Shown: piece by piece, positions 59,461 through 64,000 of the stretch
Numbering within the stretch: the stretch's first letter is position 1
How the letters are laid out: each line of letters begins with the position of its first letter
Source: Mycolicibacterium crocinum
GTDB lineage: Bacteria; Actinomycetota; Actinomycetes; Mycobacteriales; Mycobacteriaceae
Direction: 5' to 3'
NCBI RefSeq assembly: GCF_022370635.2
Contig: NZ_CP092362.2
Span: 744,001 to 808,000, forward strand
Length of the DNA stretch: 64,000 nucleotides
Position numbers and translations under genes: made by a program
The notes under the pieces: generated by a model
Database searches by the model: none
What the model saw: the letters and a program-made list of their open reading frames with translations, nothing else
Told to the model about the DNA's origin: nothing

Positions 59461-61638
59461 TCACCGCCCGGCTGCAAAAGCCCGCAGCGATTCCACCTGA
59501 GCCGCGTCCAGCGACGGCCGCACCGTCTCGCGGGCCTTGGCCACATCGTCGGCGGTGACGTCGGCAGCGTCGATCGAGCGGCGCATCGCGGTCAGCGCCG
59601 CCTCCCGCAGCAGGGCCACGCAGTCGGCCGCGCTGTAGCCGTCCAGATCGGCGGCGAGCGCATCGAGGTCGACCTCGGGCGACAGCGGCACGGATTTACC
59701 TGCGGTGCGCAGGATTTCGCGGCGCGCATCGGCGTCGGGTGGCTCGACGAACACCAGCTTCTCCAGCCGGCCCGGACGCAGCAGCGCCGGGTCGATCAGG
59801 TCCGGCCGGTTGGTCGCGCCGAGCACCACCACGTCGCGCAGCGGCTCGATGCCGTCGAGCTCGGTCAGCAGTGCGGCGACCACCCGGTCGGTCACGCCGG
59901 AGTCGAAGCTCTGCCCGCGCCGCGGCGCGAGCGCGTCGATCTCGTCGAGGAACACCAGCGACGGCGCGGAATCCCTTGCTCGTTGGAACAATTCGCGGAC
60001 GGCCTTCTCCGACGAGCCGACCCACTTGTCCATCAGCTCGGCACCCTTGACCGCATGCACACTCAACCGGCCCGAACTGGCCAGCGCCCGCACCACGAAG
60101 GTCTTTCCGCAGCCGGGCGGGCCGTAGAGCAGCACACCACGGGGCGGGTCGACGCCCAGGCGGGCGAAGGTGTCCGGATGCTGCAGCGGCCACAGCACCG
60201 CTTCGGTGAGGGCCTGCTTGACCTCCACCATGTCGCCGACGTCGTCGAGCGTGACCGACCCGACGGTCACCTCCTCGGTGGCCGAGCGTGACAGCGGACG
60301 GATGACGCTCAGCGCCCCCTTGAGGTCCTCCTGGGTGAGTGCCGGCGGCTTGCCGTCCTCACTGGCGCGGGCGGCCGCCCGCAGCGCCGCCTCGCGCACC
60401 AGAGCAGCCAGATCCGCGCGTACGAATCCCGGTGTGCGCTCAGCGATTTCGTCCAGCGACAGGTTGTCGGCGGGCACATCCCGCAGCAGCACCTCCAGCA
60501 GCGCTTTGCGGGTGGCGCCGTCGGGCAGGCTCAAGCCGAGCTCGCGGTCGCATAGGTCCGGCGCGCGCAGCCGCGGATCGACCGCGTCGGGCTTCTGGGA
60601 GGTGGCCACCAGAACCACACCGGGTGCGGCGACGGCCTTGCGCAGTTCGGTGAGGATCATCGCCGAGACCGGCTCCGCGGGGCTGGGCAGCAGCGCGTCG
60701 ATATCGGTGATCAGCAGCACGCCACCGCCGTTGACCACGGTGGCGACCGCGTCGGCAACGGCCCGTTGCCGGTCCTGGGCCGCCAGCGCGCCGGTGTCGG
60801 GCCCGTCGAGCTCGACCAGCCGCCGCCCGGCACACACCGCGCGTACCAGCGTGGCCTTGCCGACCCCGGCCGGGCCGGTGACCAACACACCCAGATTCGG
60901 CTTGGCCCCAAGCTTTTCCAGCAACTCCGGCTGATCCAATGCGAGCTTGAGCCATTCGGTGAGCCGGCCGGCCTGCACGTGCTGGCCCTTGAGGTCGTCG
61001 ACCGACACAGCCGGAGCCTCCGGCCACACCATGGGTTGGCTCACCGCCGCGGTCGAGCCGGATACACCGGCCGCAGGCGTCACGCCGTCACCCCAGGTGA
61101 CCGACGAATTCGGTTGTACGCTCACCGGTCCGGCCGGATCGGTGCCGGTGACGGTCAGCAGCTCCGAGGTCCAGGTGATGCCCACCGACGACGCCAGGGC
61201 CGAGCTGGCCTGCGTGGTGGACGTTCCCGGGCCCAGATCGCGCGGCAGCAGCGACACGGTGTCACCGACGGTCATCACCTTGCCTAGCAGCGCCTGGCGC
61301 AGCGTCGCCGACGACACCGACTGGGTGGCCAGCGTTGAGCCGCGCAGCGTGACCGAGCGTGCGCCGTACACGGTGACCGGGGCCACCAGCACGGTGGTGT
61401 CCTCACGAAGGCCGGCATTGGACAGCGTCACGTCGTCGAGCAGTGCGGTGCCGGCCGGGGTGTCCGGTGGGGCGATTCCGGCGACGGCGGAGGTGGTGCG
61501 GGAACCGGTGAGCGACACCGCATCCCACTCCCGAATGCCGAGCGCGGCGATGGCCTCCGGATGAAGGCGCACCACACCGCGCCGGGAGTCCAGCGCCGAG
61601 GTGTTCAACCGTGCCGTCAGCGCCAAATTCGAGGGCAC
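59461..61638 (-). CDS. CDC48/VCP-like AAA ATPase (Rv0435c-like)
   Basis: A 725-residue protein with an N-terminal double-psi-barrel-type domain (about residues 1-200) and two AAA modules. Module 1 has Walker A GPAGVGKATLV, but its Walker B reads LLITDIDAL, with Thr-Asp where Asp-Glu is usual, so hydrolysis there is doubtful. Module 2 is canonical: YGPPGCGKTFVVRA, LVFLDEIDAL, GATNRPDLIDPALLRPGR. It should unfold or remodel proteins; its partner is unknown. GTG 61638 lies 3 bp after the pssA stop, as in M. tuberculosis, where the order is the same. Confidence 0.95.
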   Translation of the reverse strand: MPSNLALTARLNTSALDSRRGVVRLHPEAIAALGIREWDAVSLTGSRTTSAVAGIAPPDTPAGTALLDDVTLSNAGLREDTTVLVAPVTVYGARSVTLRGSTLATQSVSSATLRQALLGKVMTVGDTVSLLPRDLGPGTSTTQASSALASSVGITWTSELLTVTGTDPAGPVSVQPNSSVTWGDGVTPAAGVSGSTAAVSQPMVWPEAPAVSVDDLKGQHVQAGRLTEWLKLALDQPELLEKLGAKPNLGVLVTGPAGVGKATLVRAVCAGRRLVELDGPDTGALAAQDRQRAVADAVATVVNGGGVLLITDIDALLPSPAEPVSAMILTELRKAVAAPGVVLVATSQKPDAVDPRLRAPDLCDRELGLSLPDGATRKALLEVLLRDVPADNLSLDEIAERTPGFVRADLAALVREAALRAAARASEDGKPPALTQEDLKGALSVIRPLSRSATEEVTVGSVTLDDVGDMVEVKQALTEAVLWPLQHPDTFARLGVDPPRGVLLYGPPGCGKTFVVRALASSGRLSVHAVKGAELMDKWVGSSEKAVRELFQRARDSAPSLVFLDEIDALAPRRGQSFDSGVTDRVVAALLTELDGIEPLRDVVVLGATNRPDLIDPALLRPGRLEKLVFVEPPDADARREILRTAGKSVPLSPEVDLDALAADLDGYSAADCVALLREAALTAMRRSIDAADVTADDVAKARETVRPSLDAAQVESLRAFAAGR

Positions 61639-61641
61639 GCG

Positions 61642-62496
61642 CTACCCGCCCGGTCTCCGCAGGCCCAGCCTGGCCACCGACCGCCGCCGGGTGGGTTGCT
61701 TGGCCCGGCGGATCGCGCGGCGCGCGGCGCGCTGCTGGCGGGGCTGGTCGTTCCACGCTTCGGGATGCGCGGCGACCCAGCGCTGGCTGCGGAACGCGAA
61801 CGGGATGTGCACGACGTAGGCGGCGATGATCACCAGGATGACCAGATAGGGAAAGACGAACGCGGCGGCAACGCCGATGGCCAGCAACGCCAGCAGGGGG
61901 GCCACCATATTGGGCCGCACCGTGAAGGTGTGCACCTTGCGCATCGGGAGGCGGCTGACCACCAGCAGCGAGACGCCCACCATCCAGATCGACACCGCCC
62001 AGTACGACGTCCACCAGCCGTCGCCCCACTGCATCTTGGCCGCCAATGGGCCGATCGCGCCGATCGCGCCGGCGGGTGCGGGCATGCCGACGAAGTACTC
62101 CTTGGTGTACGCGGGCAGGTCGGCGTCGAGCAGCGCGTTGTAGCGGGCCAGTCGCAGCACGATGCACACCGCGTAGAGCAGCACCACCACCCAGCCGATG
62201 CGGGTGTCGGCCAGCAGCAGGGCATAGACGATAAACGCCGGTGCCACACCGAAATTCACCGCGTCGGCCAGCGAGTCGATCTCCTCGCCCATTCGGGAGG
62301 TGGCCTTGAGTACCCGCGCGATGCGACCGTCGAGGGCATCCAGGATGGCGGCGGCGGCCAGGAAGGCCATCGATTCGGTAGGCCGATGATCCAGGGCGTA
62401 CTTCACCGACGTCAGCCCGAGGCAGATGGCCAGCACCGTGACAGCGCTGGGCAGCAGACGGGTGCTGATGAGCGGGCGCGGGCGGGGTTTGATCAC
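61642..62496 (-). CDS. pssA: CDP-diacylglycerol-serine O-phosphatidyltransferase
   Basis: A 284-residue membrane enzyme making phosphatidylserine. The CDP-alcohol phosphotransferase motif is complete: [20 protein letters not shown] followed by SLAD, giving DGxxAR-x8-G-x3-D-x3-D. About eight membrane segments and a basic C-terminal tail follow. GTG 62496 overlaps the psd stop by GTGA. The product is the substrate of Psd. Confidence 0.97.
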   Translation of the reverse strand: MIKPRPRPLISTRLLPSAVTVLAICLGLTSVKYALDHRPTESMAFLAAAAILDALDGRIARVLKATSRMGEEIDSLADAVNFGVAPAFIVYALLLADTRIGWVVVLLYAVCIVLRLARYNALLDADLPAYTKEYFVGMPAPAGAIGAIGPLAAKMQWGDGWWTSYWAVSIWMVGVSLLVVSRLPMRKVHTFTVRPNMVAPLLALLAIGVAAAFVFPYLVILVIIAAYVVHIPFAFRSQRWVAAHPEAWNDQPRQQRAARRAIRRAKQPTRRRSVARLGLRRPGG

Positions 62497-63206
62497 GGCA
62501 GCTGCGCCAACACCGTCTCGCCGGCGAGCGCGCGCTGACCGGGTTCGACCAGGATCTGTGACCCGGCGGGCAGGTAGGTGTCCAACCGCGAGCCGAACCG
62601 GATCAGTCCATAGGTGTCGCCGATCGCGACCTTGTCACCGGCGTGCAGATCGCAGATGATTCGACGCGCGACCAGGCCGGCGATCTGTACGACCACCACT
62701 TCCCGTCCTTCCGGCGTGCGGATCAGCACGCTGTTGCGTTCATTGTCCTCGCTGGCCGCCGCCAGGTCGGCGGAATGAAAGCGACCGGGCCGGTACTCCA
62801 CGGCGATGACCTCACCGCCCACCGGCAGACGCTGCACATGCGCGTCGAGCAGCGACAGGAAGATGCTGATCCGCGGGCGCGGGCCGGCGGGCAGGCCGAG
62901 CTCGGCCGGGGGTTCGGCCTCTTCGACCAGGCAGATCAAACCGTCGGCCGGGGCCACCACCACGCCGGGACGGCTCGGTGGATTCCGCGGGGGATGCCGG
63001 AAGAAGCCGGCGTTGGCGGCGGCGGCCGCCAGCCCCGCCCGGCGCAGCCAGCGGTTCTTGCGGCCGACGGCCGCCACGGCCAGGCCTGCCGAGATGAACG
63101 GCAGGCCGGCGGGGTGAACAGGGGGAACGGAGGAACGCACCAGCGCGACCAGCCGCTGGGGGCCGGACTTCATGTTGTCTTCCGCGGTGCGGGGGCGTCT
63201 GGCCAT
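62493..63206 (-). CDS. psd: Phosphatidylserine decarboxylase proenzyme
   Basis: A 237-residue pyruvoyl enzyme precursor that makes phosphatidylethanolamine. The self-cleavage and pyruvoyl site is [12 protein letters not shown] (Gly-Ser). The region [19 protein letters not shown] holds conserved Asp/His. It is the short (type II) form, as in other actinobacteria. ATG 63206 has TAGAAT 8 nt upstream, so psd-pssA-ATPase may have their own promoter. Confidence 0.97.
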   Translation of the reverse strand: MARRPRTAEDNMKSGPQRLVALVRSSVPPVHPAGLPFISAGLAVAAVGRKNRWLRRAGLAAAAANAGFFRHPPRNPPSRPGVVVAPADGLICLVEEAEPPAELGLPAGPRPRISIFLSLLDAHVQRLPVGGEVIAVEYRPGRFHSADLAAASEDNERNSVLIRTPEGREVVVVQIAGLVARRIICDLHAGDKVAIGDTYGLIRFGSRLDTYLPAGSQILVEPGQRALAGETVLAQLP

Positions 63207-63214
63207 CGGCGACG

Positions 63215-63220
63215 ATTCTA
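63215..63220 (-). promoter_or_regulatory. -10 box of psd (leaderless)
   Basis: TAGAAT on the minus strand lies 8 nt before ATG 63206, in the 44-bp gap after moeA. Confidence 0.5.
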
Positions 63221-63250
63221 CGTGCGCGCTGTGAACCGGCGGGTGAGGAC

Positions 63251-64000
63251 CTACGACAGGTCCCAGAGCTGGACCTGCTCGCCCGCGGCCATCTCGGTGA
63301 CGTCCTCGGCGATCTCCAGCAGACAGTTCGCCGAGGCCAGCCAGCGCAGGTGGTGCGATGCCGGCGGCCCGTAGGTGGTGACGGTGCCTGCCGCGGCGTC
63401 GTACACCCCGCGGCGGAACTGGCGTTTGCCCTTGGGCGACGTCAGGTCGTCGGTCAGCACGGCGGTGCGCCGCGGCCGGTGCGGGTTGGGCAATCCCATC
63501 GCCGCGCGCAGCGCAGGCCGGACGAACACCTCAAACGACACCAGTGCGCTCACCGGGTTGCCCGGCAGCGTGATGATCGAGGTGCCCGCCGCCCGTCCCG
63601 CACCCTGCGGCATCCCGGGCTGCATGGCGACCTTGACGAACTCCACCGCTCCCGCGCCGAACGCGTCCTTCACGACCTCGTACGCGCCGGCGCTCACACC
63701 GCCGGTGGTGATGATCAGGTCGGCCTGCCCGGCATAGCCCTCGAGCACGGTGCTGAACTGAGCGACGTCGTCGCTCGACGTGGGGGTGGCCACCACTTCG
63801 CCGCCGGCCTCGCGGACCGCAGCGGCCAGCATGATCGCGTTGGATTCATAGATCTGGCCCGGTTGCAGTTCCGTGCCCGCGGACACCAGCTCCGAACCCG
63901 TCGACATCACGAGCACCCGCAGCCGCGGCTGCACCGTGAGCGAACCCAGCCCCAATGCGGCGGCCAATCCCAGCGCGGCCGGCGTCACCACCTGGCCGGC
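63251..64000 (-). CDS. moeA: Molybdopterin molybdenumtransferase, C-terminal part (truncated by window edge)
   Basis: The frame is open to base 64000, so the N-terminus is outside; 249 residues are visible. They include the MoCF-binding domain: [48 protein letters not shown] and [24 protein letters not shown], then the C-terminal domain IV. It inserts molybdate into adenylated molybdopterin. Position next to psd matches M. tuberculosis moeA2, but paralogues exist, so the number is left out. Confidence 0.94.
   Translation of the reverse strand, partial: AGQVVTPAALGLAAALGLGSLTVQPRLRVLVMSTGSELVSAGTELQPGQIYESNAIMLAAAVREAGGEVVATPTSSDDVAQFSTVLEGYAGQADLIITTGGVSAGAYEVVKDAFGAGAVEFVKVAMQPGMPQGAGRAAGTSIITLPGNPVSALVSFEVFVRPALRAAMGLPNPHRPRRTAVLTDDLTSPKGKRQFRRGVYDAAAGTVTTYGPPASHHLRWLASANCLLEIAEDVTEMAAGEQVQLWDLS

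Overview
The window is high-GC actinobacterial DNA. Gene content and order identify it as a mycobacterium. Most of it follows the order I know from the M. tuberculosis Rv0409-Rv0438c region: ackA, pknG-glnH-glnX, mutT3, thiE, thiO-thiS-thiG, lpqL, an Rv0421c-like hydrolase, thiD, thiC, xthA, an Rv0428c-like acetyltransferase, def, Rv0430, Rv0431, sodC, Rv0433, Rv0434, Rv0435c, pssA, psd and moeA. Blocks that I do not associate with M. tuberculosis at these positions (a Wzx/Wzy-type polysaccharide cluster, an S53 peptidase pair, purine and amino-acid transporters, a Mrp antiporter operon) suggest an environmental, probably fast-growing species. That species inference comes from gene content only.

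Layout. 1-10190: a polysaccharide export cluster (two glycosyltransferases, a glycosidase-like lipoprotein, a flippase, a third glycosyltransferase, a Wzy-like polymerase, a Wzz/tyrosine-kinase protein and a secreted BcsB-like protein). 10206-14044: ackA, a DUF899 gene divergent from an ArsR-SRPBCC pair with two matching operators, and a DUF559-type nuclease gene bracketed by palindromic repeats. 14077-18619: the overlapping glnX-glnH-pknG unit for amino-acid sensing. 18773-22951: mutT3 and thiamine genes with a TPP riboswitch. 22914-28195: a zinc-ribbon membrane protein with an S53 peptidase, and a DUF1980/permease pair. 28294-35224: secreted proteins, LpqL, transporters and a Baeyer-Villiger-type monooxygenase. 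35298-38316: the hydrolase-thiD-thiC operon (transcribed from thiC) under a second TPP riboswitch. 38453-39491: a second repeat-bracketed DUF559-type nuclease. 39604-49368: MFS pump, quinone-reductase-like protein, xthA, acetyltransferase, def, Rv0430-0434 homologues and sodC. 49448-56476: a seven-gene Mrp antiporter operon ending in a methyltransferase gene. 56595-59405: small regulators and SRPBCC proteins. 59461-64000: Rv0435c-like AAA ATPase, pssA, psd, moeA (cut by the window end).

The observation most worth following is that both DUF559-type nuclease genes sit between direct copies of a palindromic unit about 60-75 bp long. The unit differs between the two loci, and a further unrelated palindromic unit without a nuclease gene lies at 49375-49441. 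This resembles a nuclease with its own cognate hairpin repeats, as in REP/RAYT systems, but built on a different nuclease family. Other points of note are an in-frame 25-codon insertion in thiO, an arginine in place of the Walker A lysine of the tyrosine kinase, and many promoters whose -10 box lies 6-8 nt before the start codon (leaderless transcripts).
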